Positions 8,252 through 15,512 are shown, counted from the stretch's first letter. The stretch: DNA of 20,570 nt from an uncultured Clostridia bacterium (GCA_944386335.1 CALXAQ010000065.1:1-20570); one strand, 5' to 3'. Translations and numbers: made by a program. The notes: a model not told the origin generated them from the sequence alone.

Positions 8252-8689
8252 ATGGAAAAAATAGTGAATAATTTAAATCAATTTTTAGCAGATTTAGCAG
8301 TATTTTATAGAAAGTTACAAAACTATCATTGGAATATAGAAGGAATAGATTTCTATGTAATACATGCTAAATTAGAAGAATATTATGATGAAATAAATGA
8401 GCAAATTGATGAAGTAGCAGAATATATTTTAAGTATAGGAGGACAGCCATTAGGAAGTTTAAAAGATTATATGGCAATTACAAAAATACAAGAAGCAGAA
8501 AATGTAAAATTAAAAAGTGATGTAATAGTAACAGCTATTATAAAAGATTATAATATACTTCTACAGGAGGCAAAACAAATAAAAAAAGAAAGTGAAACTC
8601 AAAATGATTCATCAACTTCTACTTTAATGGATGATTATATTGAAGATTATACCAAAAAATTATGGATGTTACGCCAAACAATAGCTTAA
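8252..8689 (+). CDS. dps: Dps-family ferritin (DNA protection during starvation protein)
   Basis: Predicted dodecameric mini-ferritin that oxidises ferrous iron with peroxide, stores it and protects DNA. The 145 residues cover the whole four-helix Dps fold. Aligned from memory with Listeria Dps, the intersubunit ferroxidase ligands are present: H26 in NYHWNIEG, H38 in VIHAKLEE, E42 (Asp in many homologues), and D53 and E57 in QIDEVAEYI, followed by the typical SIGGQPLGSLKDY. The N-terminus is short, with no Lys-rich DNA-binding tail. A good AAAAGGAGTG precedes the ATG at 8252. I see no convincing PerR box or -35/-10 pair in the 73 nt upstream, so it may be read from the exchanger gene. A strong terminator follows at 8696-8729. 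Confidence 0.92.
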   Translation: MEKIVNNLNQFLADLAVFYRKLQNYHWNIEGIDFYVIHAKLEEYYDEINEQIDEVAEYILSIGGQPLGSLKDYMAITKIQEAENVKLKSDVIVTAIIKDYNILLQEAKQIKKESETQNDSSTSTLMDDYIEDYTKKLWMLRQTIA

Positions 8690-8695
8690 AAGAAG

Positions 8696-8729
8696 AAATA
8701 GAGAATTGAAAAATATTCTCTATTTTTTT
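8696..8729 (+). terminator. Rho-independent terminator after dps
   Basis: A perfect 11-bp stem pairs AAATAGAGAAT (8696-8706) with ATTCTCTATTT (8715-8725) around loop TGAAAAAT, followed by a seven-base T-run (8723-8729). It separates dps from the PBP promoter 15 bp further on. Confidence 0.9.
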
Positions 8730-8743
8730 GCTCAAAATCTGCG

Positions 8744-8772
8744 TTGACTTTTTCTTTTAGCAAGTATATACT
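8744..8772 (+). promoter_or_regulatory. SigA-type promoter of the class B PBP gene
   Basis: TTGACT (8744-8749) and TATACT (8767-8772) are separated by 17 bp, each differing from consensus at one position. Predicted start near 8779, leader about 23 nt, with GAGGGGGAAGG before the ATG at 8802. Confidence 0.85.
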
Positions 8773-8774
8773 TG
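8761..8774. promoter_or_regulatory. Perfect 14-bp palindrome over the PBP -10 box (candidate operator)
   Basis: CAAGTATATACTTG reads the same on both strands and fully contains the -10 hexamer TATACT. A dimeric repressor bound here would block RNA polymerase. It does not match the BlaI/MecI TACA-N-TGTA type element that I know, and no regulator gene lies next to it. Confidence 0.45.
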
Positions 8775-8801
8775 AAAAAAGAAATAAGAGGGGGAAGGAA
8801 A

Positions 8802-10829
8802 ATGGACCAAAAAAGTAAAAAAGTAATTATCTTAATAGCTATGATAGTTACAGTATTAATAATAGTTACAGTTTGTTTTTTTATATGGTATAACAGTAAT
8901 AAAACAAATCCAGAAGAAATATTAATAGCGTATGTAGATGATTTGAAAAACCAAAATTATGAAGCTATGTATGAAAAGATTAGTAAGAAAAATAATGTGA
9001 ATAAAGAAAAATTTATAGCAAGAAATAAAAACATCTATGAAGGAATAGAAGCTAAAAACATTAGCATTAGCATTGCAAAAACAACAAAAGAAGGAGATAG
9101 GGCACAAATTATTTTTTCTACTAGTATGCAAACAATAGCTGGTGAAATAAACTTTTCTAATACAGCCAATTTAGTAAAAAATGAAGAAAATAGTTATGAA
9201 ATAGAATGGTCTTCATCACTTATTTTTCCAGAGTTAAAAGAGGATTATAAGATAAGAGTAAAAACTTTAGAAGGAATAAGAGGAAAAATATTGGATAGAA
9301 ATGACGTAGTTCTTGCAGGAAAGCAAACAGCTTCTTCCATTGGACTTGTGCCAGGGAAAATGCAAGAAAATAGAAAAGAAGATATTGTGCAAATTGCTAC
9401 ATTATTGGATATTTCAGAAGAAACTATTCAAAATGCTTTATCAGCTTCTTACGTAAAAGAAGATACTTTTGTACCTTTAAAAACTGTACAAAAAAGTGAG
9501 CAAGAATTAAAAAATCAGTTATTAGAAATTCCTGGTATAAAAATTATAGATACAACAGCACGTGTATATCCATTGGGGGAAGCAGTATCCCATTTGTTAG
9601 GTTATGTACAAACGATTAGTACAGAAGAACTAAAAGAAAATGCTGATAAGGGCTATACAGAGACTAGTGTAATTGGAAAAACAGGTCTAGAAAAGACGTA
9701 TGAAGATACACTACATGCTACAGATGGAGCAGAAATTTATATGACAGATGCAGAAGGAAATAAAAAGAAAACACTTGCTAAAAAACAAGAGAAAAATGGA
9801 GAAAATATCAAATTAACAATAGATGCTACAGTACAACAAAAATTATATGAGCAATTAAAAGAAGATAAAGCAACTGCTGTGGCAATGAACCCAAATACAG
9901 GAGAGATTTTGGCATTAGTAAGTTGTCCTACATTTGATTCTAACGATTTTAGTTTGGGAATGACAACAAATGAATGGAATCGATTATCACAAGATGAAGC
10001 AAAACCATTATACAATCGATATTTACAAGCTTATGTGCCAGGTTCATCTTTTAAGCCAATTACAGGAGCTATTGGATTAGAGACAAATGCCTTTTCAGCG
10101 GAGGAAAATTTTGGAACGAGTGGTACAAAATGGCAAGCATCCACTAGTTGGAAAGATTTCTACGTAACAACACTTACTACATATTCTGGCTTGGCAAACT
10201 TACAAAATGCACTTGTTTATTCAGATAATATTTATTTTGCAAAAGCAGGGATCAAAATAGGAAAAGATAATTTTATTAATAAATTAAATGCATTAGGATT
10301 TACAAGAAAAGTTAACTTTGAACAAGAATTAGCCATGTCTAGTTATTCTAATAGTGGTAGCTTTAATACAGAGACACAATTGGCTAATACAGGATATGGG
10401 CAAGGAGAACTTTTAGTTAACCCAGTACATATGGCAATGATATATTCTAGTTTTGCTAACGAAGGGAATATGCTTCAAGCATATTTGATTTATAAAGAAG
10501 ATAAAACGCCTACCTATTATGCAGAGAAAGTATTTTCGAAAGAAACAGCAGATACTATAAAAGAAGATTTAATACAAGTAGTAGAAAATCCAAATGGAAC
10601 AGCACATAGTGCGAAGGTAGAGGGGGTAGTCTTAGCTGCTAAAACAGGGACAGCAGAAATAAAGGATAGTAAAGATGATACCGAAGGTACAGAATTAGGA
10701 TGGTTTAATGCTTTTACTACAGACAAGAATGCTCAAAATCCGTTGTTGATTGTTAGTATGGTGGAAGATGTTAAAAATAGAGGAGGGAGCCATTATGTGT
10801 TAGAAAAAATAAAGCCCATGTTTGAGTAA
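8802..10829 (+). CDS. MecA_N-type class B penicillin-binding protein (transpeptidase, PBP2a/PbpC-like)
   Basis: Monofunctional D,D-transpeptidase that crosslinks peptidoglycan outside the membrane. The ATG at 8802 is chosen; an in-frame TTG at 8772 overlaps the -10 box, so it cannot be the start. Product 675 residues. Order: N-terminal helix (about 8-30); NTF2-like MecA_N domain (about 36-145); dimerisation/linker region beginning EGIRGKILDRN; transpeptidase domain from about 340. The active-site motifs are intact: SSFK (S415-K418, S415 nucleophile), SDN (474-476) and KTGT (614-617). This architecture is that of subclass B1 PBPs such as staphylococcal PBP2a, enterococcal PBP5 and Bacillus PbpC, several of which bind beta-lactams poorly; whether this one does cannot be read from sequence. 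It is transcribed alone from the promoter at 8744-8772, with a candidate operator. Confidence 0.93.
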   Translation: MDQKSKKVIILIAMIVTVLIIVTVCFFIWYNSNKTNPEEILIAYVDDLKNQNYEAMYEKISKKNNVNKEKFIARNKNIYEGIEAKNISISIAKTTKEGDRAQIIFSTSMQTIAGEINFSNTANLVKNEENSYEIEWSSSLIFPELKEDYKIRVKTLEGIRGKILDRNDVVLAGKQTASSIGLVPGKMQENRKEDIVQIATLLDISEETIQNALSASYVKEDTFVPLKTVQKSEQELKNQLLEIPGIKIIDTTARVYPLGEAVSHLLGYVQTISTEELKENADKGYTETSVIGKTGLEKTYEDTLHATDGAEIYMTDAEGNKKKTLAKKQEKNGENIKLTIDATVQQKLYEQLKEDKATAVAMNPNTGEILALVSCPTFDSNDFSLGMTTNEWNRLSQDEAKPLYNRYLQAYVPGSSFKPITGAIGLETNAFSAEENFGTSGTKWQASTSWKDFYVTTLTTYSGLANLQNALVYSDNIYFAKAGIKIGKDNFINKLNALGFTRKVNFEQELAMSSYSNSGSFNTETQLANTGYGQGELLVNPVHMAMIYSSFANEGNMLQAYLIYKEDKTPTYYAEKVFSKETADTIKEDLIQVVENPNGTAHSAKVEGVVLAAKTGTAEIKDSKDDTEGTELGWFNAFTTDKNAQNPLLIVSMVEDVKNRGGSHYVLEKIKPMFE

Positions 10830-10846
10830 AGTATACTACAAGACCG

Positions 10847-10898
10847 AAATGTGAACATCTGCCAAAAGGGATAGACCCTTTGGCAGATGTTCACATTT
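10847..10898. repeat. Long hairpin between convergent PBP and RNase HI genes
   Basis: A perfect 20-bp stem, AAATGTGAACATCTGCCAAA (10847-10866) with its complement at 10879-10898, is extended by GGG/CCC (10868-10870 and 10876-10878) after one bulged A, leaving loop ATAGA. The stop codon of the minus-strand RNase HI gene overlaps the right end (10897-10899). It sits where a bidirectional terminator is expected, but neither side has a T-run longer than three, unlike other terminators here. Confidence 0.8.
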
Positions 10899-11335
10899 AA
10901 GACAGAGTTAAAATGGCCTTTCTAGCTAATTCGTCACAACGATTATTATATGCATTATCGCTATGTCCTTTTACTTTAATAAACTCAATTTTATGTACTT
11001 GGGTAAATTGATATAAGGTTTGCCACAAATCTTTATTTTTTACGGGAGAACCATCCGCTGTTTTCCAATTTTTTTTCATCCAATTATAGATCCAACCTTG
11101 CGTAAATCCATTGATAACGTAAGCACTATCGCTATATACTTTAATAGAACAAGGAAATTTGATTGATTTTAAAGCTTCTATAATTGCGGTAAGTTCCATA
11201 ACATTATTAGTAGTATCAGGTTGGCTACCTGAAATTTCTTTTTTATGTTCACCACACATCAAAATAGCTCCCCACCCACCAGGACCAGGATTTCCGAGAA
11301 CAAGCTCCATCTGTATAAATTGTTACTTCTTCCAT
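10897..11335 (-). pseudogene. rnhA: Ribonuclease HI with an apparent one-base frameshift near the N-terminus
   Basis: RNase HI cleaves RNA in RNA-DNA hybrids. On the minus strand an ATG at 11335, preceded by GAAAGG, encodes MEEVTIYTDGACS, the canonical start with catalytic Asp9. After TCT (11299-11297) there is an extra C on the coding strand (G at 11296). Removing it continues as GNPGPGGWGAIL and the whole remaining domain: the catalytic Glu in NNVMELTAI, Asp in YSDSAYV, and Asp in GHSDNAYNNRCDELA. Restored length would be 145 residues, normal for the family. As written, the first frame goes off after Ser13, while the long frame begins only at ATG 11310 (MELVLGNPGP) and lacks Asp9. The rest is well conserved, so this is either a very recent mutation or a sequence error. 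It has its own divergent promoter near 11377-11405. Confidence 0.88.
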
Positions 11336-11352
11336 ATATTTTTTTCCTTTCA

Positions 11353-11405
11353 TTGTAAATTTATTTATTTTATGGTATTATACCAATAGTAAAAAAAATA
11401 AACAA
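11353..11405. promoter_or_regulatory. Overlapping divergent promoters for tmcAL (+) and RNase HI (-) sharing one -10 region
   Basis: On the + strand, TTGTAA (11353-11358) and TATTAT (11376-11381) are 17 bp apart and drive tmcAL with a leader of about 32 nt. On the - strand, TATAAT (11382 down to 11377) has TTGTTT (11405 down to 11400) 17 bp behind it and drives the RNase HI gene. Both -10 elements occupy the same near-palindrome, GGTATTATACC (11374-11384). Confidence 0.65.
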
Positions 11406-11419
11406 GAGGGGGAAAAATA

Positions 11420-12652
11420 ATGGCAACTGTTTTAGGAATTATAGCAGAATATAATCCGTTTCATAATGGACATCTTTATCACATAAAGGAAAGTAAAAAA
11501 CAAACAGGAGCAAAATATGTGATATGTGTAATAACAGGAAATTTTACCCAACGTGGAGATACTTCTTTAGTGAATAAATGGGTAAAAACACAAATGTGTC
11601 TTGCAGGCGGAGCAGATATTGTAATAGAGTTGCCAACCATTTATAGTATTTCTAGTGCAGAGAATTTTGCACAGGGAGCTATTAAAATATTAGACAGTCT
11701 AAAAATTGTAGATACCCTTTCTTTTGGAACAGAAACGCAAGACCTTGCAGCGTTAAATAATATTACAAATGTAGTGTATTACGAACCTAAAGAATATGTT
11801 AGTATATTGAATCATGAGTTAGGGAAAGGAGTTTCTTTTCCTAAGGCAAGAGAAAACGCAGTACTTATGTATCTGAATGATATTAAACGTTATGCTAATA
11901 TTTTATCAGGTGCAAATAATATTTTAGCGATAGAGTATTTAAAAGCACTTCGCAAGTTAAAGAGCAACTTAAAACCTTTTTCTGTACAAAGAAAAAATGT
12001 ATACTATAATGATGAACAGATTGTGGACGATTTTGCCAGTGCTACAGCTATCCGTAAAATGGTAAAGAGGGAACAATCAGAAGAGATACGAAAAGTAGTC
12101 CCTAAAAGCACATATACTTTATTACAAGAAGAAGTAAAAAGAGGAAAGACAGTAATAGGGTTAGAAAACTATGAGAAAGAAATATTGTATACTTTAAGAA
12201 AAATGTCATTAAAAGAAATACAAAACCTACCAGATGTAACAGAAGGCTTAGAAAATAACATAAAAAATGCGGCTAATTCTTGTAACAATCTAGGCGATTT
12301 AATAAATATTATTAAAACAAAACGATATACACAAACTAGAATACAAAGAATTTTATTATATAGTTTATTAGGAATTACAAAAAAAGATATGGAAATAGCA
12401 AAAAAAGTAACTCCCTATACTAGAGTATTAGGGTTCAATGAAAAAGGAAAAGAGATGTTATCTGACATATGTCACATTAATCCTAAAATTAATATAGTTA
12501 CTTCTGTTAAAAAATTTATGGATAATTGCAGTAATAAAAATTTAAAAGAAATGTTAGAAAAAGACATTTTTGCCACTAATGTATATACCTTAGGATATTC
12601 CTATGATTCATGGGCAAATTTAGATTATACAAATAAACTAATTGTAATATAG
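11420..12652 (+). CDS. tmcAL: tRNA(Met) cytidine acetate ligase TmcAL (YlbM family)
   Basis: Predicted enzyme making N4-acetylcytidine at the wobble position (C34) of elongator tRNA-Met from acetate and ATP, as shown for Bacillus TmcAL. It has a nucleotidyltransferase-like fold. The N-terminus MATVLGIIAEYNPFHNGH carries the HxGH-like nucleotide-binding motif HNGH (15-18), followed by the highly conserved VITGNFTQRGDTSLVNKW and the GGADIVIELP stretch. Length is 410 residues, close to the family norm. The ATG at 11420 follows AGAGGGGG. The gene is read from its own promoter, divergent from RNase HI. coaE follows after 15 nt, so the two form an operon. The name rests on strong family resemblance; activity in this organism is inferred. 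Confidence 0.93.
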   Translation: MATVLGIIAEYNPFHNGHLYHIKESKKQTGAKYVICVITGNFTQRGDTSLVNKWVKTQMCLAGGADIVIELPTIYSISSAENFAQGAIKILDSLKIVDTLSFGTETQDLAALNNITNVVYYEPKEYVSILNHELGKGVSFPKARENAVLMYLNDIKRYANILSGANNILAIEYLKALRKLKSNLKPFSVQRKNVYYNDEQIVDDFASATAIRKMVKREQSEEIRKVVPKSTYTLLQEEVKRGKTVIGLENYEKEILYTLRKMSLKEIQNLPDVTEGLENNIKNAANSCNNLGDLINIIKTKRYTQTRIQRILLYSLLGITKKDMEIAKKVTPYTRVLGFNEKGKEMLSDICHINPKINIVTSVKKFMDNCSNKNLKEMLEKDIFATNVYTLGYSYDSWANLDYTNKLIVI

Positions 12653-12667
12653 AAAGAAGGAAAAGAT

Positions 12668-13252
12668 ATGAAAATAATTGGAGTAACAGGAAGTTCTGGA
12701 GCAGGAAAAACAGAAGTATGTAAAATATTGCAAAAAAAATACGATGCAGAAATTATCGATGCAGATACAGTTGCCAAGAAATTATCTAAAAAAGGAACAG
12801 TATACCTAAATTCTATTGTAAATCATTTTGGAGAAGATATTGTTTATAAAAATGGAGCCTTAAACCGTAAAAAATTGGCTAGTATGATATACGAAGATAA
12901 TCAAAAAAGAGAACAATTAAATAGATGTACTTTTGATTTTATTGTACAAGAGATAAAAAAGCGTATTAATAGAGTGAATCATAAAGATATGATTCTAATA
13001 GATGCTCCTTTACTTTTTGAGAGTGGATTAGATAGTATATGTGATAGTGTTATTGTTATTTTAGCACAACCAGAAGAGCAAATTAAAAGAATATGTAAAA
13101 GAGATGGTATTACAGAAGAGATGGCAAAAAAACGATTAAATGCACAAAATACAAATGAATATTTTAAAGAAGTAGGTGATATTATTATTGTAAATGACAA
13201 AACGCTAGAAGATTTAAAACAAGCAATCGAAGCAATCGGAAAAAAAATTTAA
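12668..13252 (+). CDS. coaE: Dephospho-CoA kinase
   Basis: Catalyses the last step of coenzyme A synthesis, phosphorylating the ribose 3'-hydroxyl of dephospho-CoA with ATP in the cytoplasm. The 194-residue length is typical. The N-terminus MKIIGVTGSSGAGKTEV has the P-loop GSSGAGKT (8-15). The conserved IIDADTVAKKL lies just after it, DAPLLFESGLD marks the acceptor-binding and lid region, and RDGITEEMAKKRLNAQ is the C-terminal family signature. It is preceded by AGAAGGAAAAG and follows tmcAL by 15 nt. Its TAA stop is built into the left arm of the downstream hairpin at 13251-13288. Confidence 0.95.
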   Translation: MKIIGVTGSSGAGKTEVCKILQKKYDAEIIDADTVAKKLSKKGTVYLNSIVNHFGEDIVYKNGALNRKKLASMIYEDNQKREQLNRCTFDFIVQEIKKRINRVNHKDMILIDAPLLFESGLDSICDSVIVILAQPEEQIKRICKRDGITEEMAKKRLNAQNTNEYFKEVGDIIIVNDKTLEDLKQAIEAIGKKI

Positions 13253-13288
13253 ATGTCCCACTTATCCCTGATATTTGTGGGACATTTT
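13251..13288 (+). terminator. Stem-loop terminator of tmcAL-coaE
   Basis: A perfect 11-bp stem pairs AAATGTCCCAC (13251-13261) with GTGGGACATTT (13277-13287) around a 15-nt loop. The T-run is only four bases, so termination may be partial. The coaE stop codon overlaps the left arm. Confidence 0.7.
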
Positions 13289-13327
13289 ACAATTATATTA
13301 CAAAATAATAACATTTTTGTGACAGTA

Positions 13328-13356
13328 TTGAATTGCAAATGCTTTTAGCATATAAT
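13328..13356 (+). promoter_or_regulatory. SigA-type promoter for the degenerate HD gene pair
   Basis: TTGAAT (13328-13333) and consensus TATAAT (13351-13356) are 17 bp apart. Predicted start near 13363 with a leader of about 39 nt, including GGAGGGG before the ATG at 13402. Confidence 0.8.
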
Positions 13357-13401
13357 GAAGAAAAAATAAGGTTCTTTTGAAAAAAGCTTGGAGGGGAGTG
13401 T

Positions 13402-13944
13402 ATGGAAGAGACATTTGCAGAATATATTTTGTCTGAAACAGACTGGGTTAGAAAAATGGAAATTGCTTATTATTTGGAAAAAAAGACAAAAATATTTTTT
13501 GATAAAACAGTGGTTTTAAAAACGGAGATGGCAAAATTATTCATAGAAACAATGCACTTAGATGTAGATGAGAATTTAGTAATTACAGCTTGTTTATTAT
13601 GTAATTGCAAGAAAAAAGATAGTTTTACAGATTTAGATGAAATCCATATGTATGCTAAAAAAGGAGCAGAGTATCTAAAAACACTAGGATTTTCAGATAG
13701 ATTTTGTAAAATTTGCGAAGAAGTAAATCGTTATAGTGGGAGTAGTCCTCGTGAAAAAGAGAGTGATATCTTAGAACTAGTGGATCAATTTGGAGGAATG
13801 GTATCGGATAGACCAGAAAGAAAAGGATTTTCTGTAGAAGATGCTTTAACCTTATTGGAATATAGAAATTTAAAAGGAAAAGATAATAGATATTTGCCAC
13901 AATTTAAAGAGTTTATCAAACAAATGCAGGAGGTGTATGTATAA
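13402..13944 (+). CDS. Degenerate HD-domain-like protein, probably non-catalytic
   Basis: A 180-residue soluble protein resembling an HD/HD-GYP-type helical domain. The segment VITACLLCNCKKKD (60-73) sits where HD enzymes have LLHDIGK-like sequence, so the metal-binding His-Asp pair is replaced by Cys67-Asn68. Further on, HMYAKKGAEYLKTLGF (82-97) matches the helix that follows the HD in active members, keeping H82. LVDQFGGMVSDRPERKGFSVEDAL (126-149) matches the distal aspartate region, with D128 retained. A role as regulator or binding protein is more likely than hydrolysis. The ATG at 13402 follows GGAGGGG. The next gene starts on the last base of this stop codon (TAATG), so the two are translationally coupled. 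HD descent is inferred from motif spacing and moderately sure; the role is unknown. Confidence 0.75.
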   Translation: MEETFAEYILSETDWVRKMEIAYYLEKKTKIFFDKTVVLKTEMAKLFIETMHLDVDENLVITACLLCNCKKKDSFTDLDEIHMYAKKGAEYLKTLGFSDRFCKICEEVNRYSGSSPREKESDILELVDQFGGMVSDRPERKGFSVEDALTLLEYRNLKGKDNRYLPQFKEFIKQMQEVYV

Positions 13945-14201
13945 TGGAAAATCGTATTACAGAGGCAATTACTTATATGATTGAGCAAAATAAAAAAGCA
14001 CCTGACACAAAACAAGCGGTTATTAATGCAGCAAATTCTTATGAATATATTAAAACAGCACAAAAGATATTAGAAGAACAGATGCTAAACACAAAAGAAG
14101 AAACAGCAGATGTTCATCTTACTCCTAAAGTAGAGGATATAAAAAGAGAAATGGAAACAATAGTAATTAGAAGAACAAATGATGGAGAAAAAGAAAGATA
14201 A
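13944..14201 (+). CDS. Small hypothetical protein coupled to the HD-like gene
   Basis: I do not recognise this 85-residue, mostly helical, highly charged protein. It has no signal peptide, transmembrane helix or cysteine. Residues 1-60 look like one or two amphipathic helices (ITEAITYMIEQNKK, SYEYIKTAQKILEEQM) and could pair with a partner protein; the C-terminal 25 residues are basic and acidic mixed. Its ATG shares one base with the preceding stop and is served by AGGAGGT at about 13927-13933, which argues for a real gene made together with the HD-like protein. A terminator begins immediately after the stop. Confidence 0.75.
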   Translation: MENRITEAITYMIEQNKKAPDTKQAVINAANSYEYIKTAQKILEEQMLNTKEETADVHLTPKVEDIKREMETIVIRRTNDGEKER

Positions 14202-14228
14202 AAAGCTAGAAAATCTAGCTTTTCTTTT
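14201..14228 (+). terminator. Rho-independent terminator after the HD-like gene pair
   Basis: AAAAGCTAGA (14201-14210) pairs with TCTAGCTTTT (14214-14223) with a very short AAA loop, followed by a T-rich CTTTTT tract. The PHP gene starts only 25 nt later, and no clear promoter is visible in that gap. Either the terminator leaks or the next unit is read from a promoter inside the preceding gene. Confidence 0.75.
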
Positions 14229-14252
14229 TAGAAAAAAGAAAGGAAATTAAAA

Positions 14253-15440
14253 ATGTACGAAATATTTGCAGATTTACATGTTCATATAGGGAGAACAGAA
14301 AATGGAAAGCCAATAAAAATAACAGCAGCAAAATCCTTAAACTTTGCTAATATTGCAAAAGAAAGCTATGAAAGAAAGGGAATACAAGTAGTAGGCATTA
14401 TTGATTGTGCCTCACCTTATGTAATAGAAGATATAGAGAATTTCTTAAAAACAGGAGAAGCTTATGAAATAGAAGATGGAGGAATTATCTATAAAGATGA
14501 AATTTGTATATTGTTAGGTAGTGAAGTAGAAACTTCCGAAAAAGGAAGAAATGGAAATTCAGGAGCGGCACATAATATATGCTTTTTTCCGCATTTAGCA
14601 GATATCAAAGCTTTTTCTCGTGAAATGAGCAGACACATTAAAAATATTACTTTAAGTACACAACGCTCTAATATTTCAGGTTATGAATTGGTAGATATTG
14701 TAGAAAGATATCATGGAATTGTAATTCCAGCACATATTTTTACACCTCACAAAAGCTACTATGGGAACTGTACAGACCGCCTAATATATGTTTTTAAAGA
14801 GAAACTAGACAAAATTTTTGCAGTAGAACTAGGACTTAGTGCAGATACTCAGTTAGCGGATGAAATATCAGAATTAGAAACTAAGACTTTTCTTACGAAT
14901 TCAGATGCACATTCTCTACCAAAAATTGCAAGAGAATATAATAAAATGTTGGTAAAAGCTATTTCTTTTAAAGAAATAGTAAAAGCACTAAAAGGAGAAG
15001 ATGGTAGAAAAATATTAGCTAATTATGGATTAGACCCAAAACTTGGAAAATATCATAGGACCTATTGCGACGATTGTAATCAAACCATTGAAACAAAAGA
15101 ACCAGTAGAAATTTGCCCAAAATGTGGAGGAAAAAATATCACTTTTGGTGTTTTGGATAGAATTGAATTAATAAAAGATAAAGAGAAAAGTAAAAGTCCA
15201 GATAATAGACCAGAGTACATTTATCAAGTACCTCTAAGCTTTATCCCAGGAGTGGGAAACAAAGCGATGGATAAATTATTAATTCATTTTGGAACTGAGA
15301 TGAATATTCTTCACAAAACCACAAAAGATGATTTAGAAGCTGTAGTAGGAGATAAAATTGCCACAGCAATCGTAAAGGCAAGAGAAGGCAAGGCACAAAT
15401 ACAAGTTGGTGGAGGAGGTGTTTATGGAAAGGTAAAATAA
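14253..15440 (+). CDS. PHP-domain EndoQ-like endonuclease (YqxK / TIGR00375 family)
   Basis: Predicted DNA-repair endonuclease related to endonuclease Q, which nicks DNA 5' of deaminated bases such as uracil or hypoxanthine. The 395-residue protein has the full family layout. The N-terminal PHP metal site is seen as ADLHVHIGR (D7, H9, H11), GSEVET (E91), PAHIFTP (H161) and TNSDAHSL (D218, H220). A four-cysteine zinc ribbon follows (C272, C275, C288, C291). A helix-hairpin-helix is at about 329-350 (FIPGVGNKAMDKLL), and the C-terminus ends in the conserved GGGGVYGK. The start is ATG 14253 after AAAGGAAA. In Bacillus the homologue lies next to spoIIM, and spoIIM follows here too. Family is clear; the exact lesion specificity is inferred. 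Confidence 0.9.
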   Translation: MYEIFADLHVHIGRTENGKPIKITAAKSLNFANIAKESYERKGIQVVGIIDCASPYVIEDIENFLKTGEAYEIEDGGIIYKDEICILLGSEVETSEKGRNGNSGAAHNICFFPHLADIKAFSREMSRHIKNITLSTQRSNISGYELVDIVERYHGIVIPAHIFTPHKSYYGNCTDRLIYVFKEKLDKIFAVELGLSADTQLADEISELETKTFLTNSDAHSLPKIAREYNKMLVKAISFKEIVKALKGEDGRKILANYGLDPKLGKYHRTYCDDCNQTIETKEPVEICPKCGGKNITFGVLDRIELIKDKEKSKSPDNRPEYIYQVPLSFIPGVGNKAMDKLLIHFGTEMNILHKTTKDDLEAVVGDKIATAIVKAREGKAQIQVGGGGVYGKVK

Positions 15441-15512
15441 ATTTTAGTTCTAATCTTTTTCGTTATGGAATAGACATTATGTAGAAGAAACTTAAGAGAG
15501 GAAGGAAAAGAT

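Noticed and set aside
8772..8801. TTG start for the class B PBP
   Set aside because: It lies inside the -10 box, upstream of the predicted transcript start; the ATG at 8802 has a strong ribosome site.
10897..11310. RNase HI read as an intact gene starting MELVLGNPGP
   Set aside because: The ATG at 11310 lies out of frame within the real N-terminus (MEEVTIYTDGACS, from 11335), and the product would lack the first catalytic Asp.
15441..15512. SigE promoter before spoIIM
   Set aside because: CATTATGT near 15473-15482 only loosely resembles a SigE -10 and no matching -35 is present.
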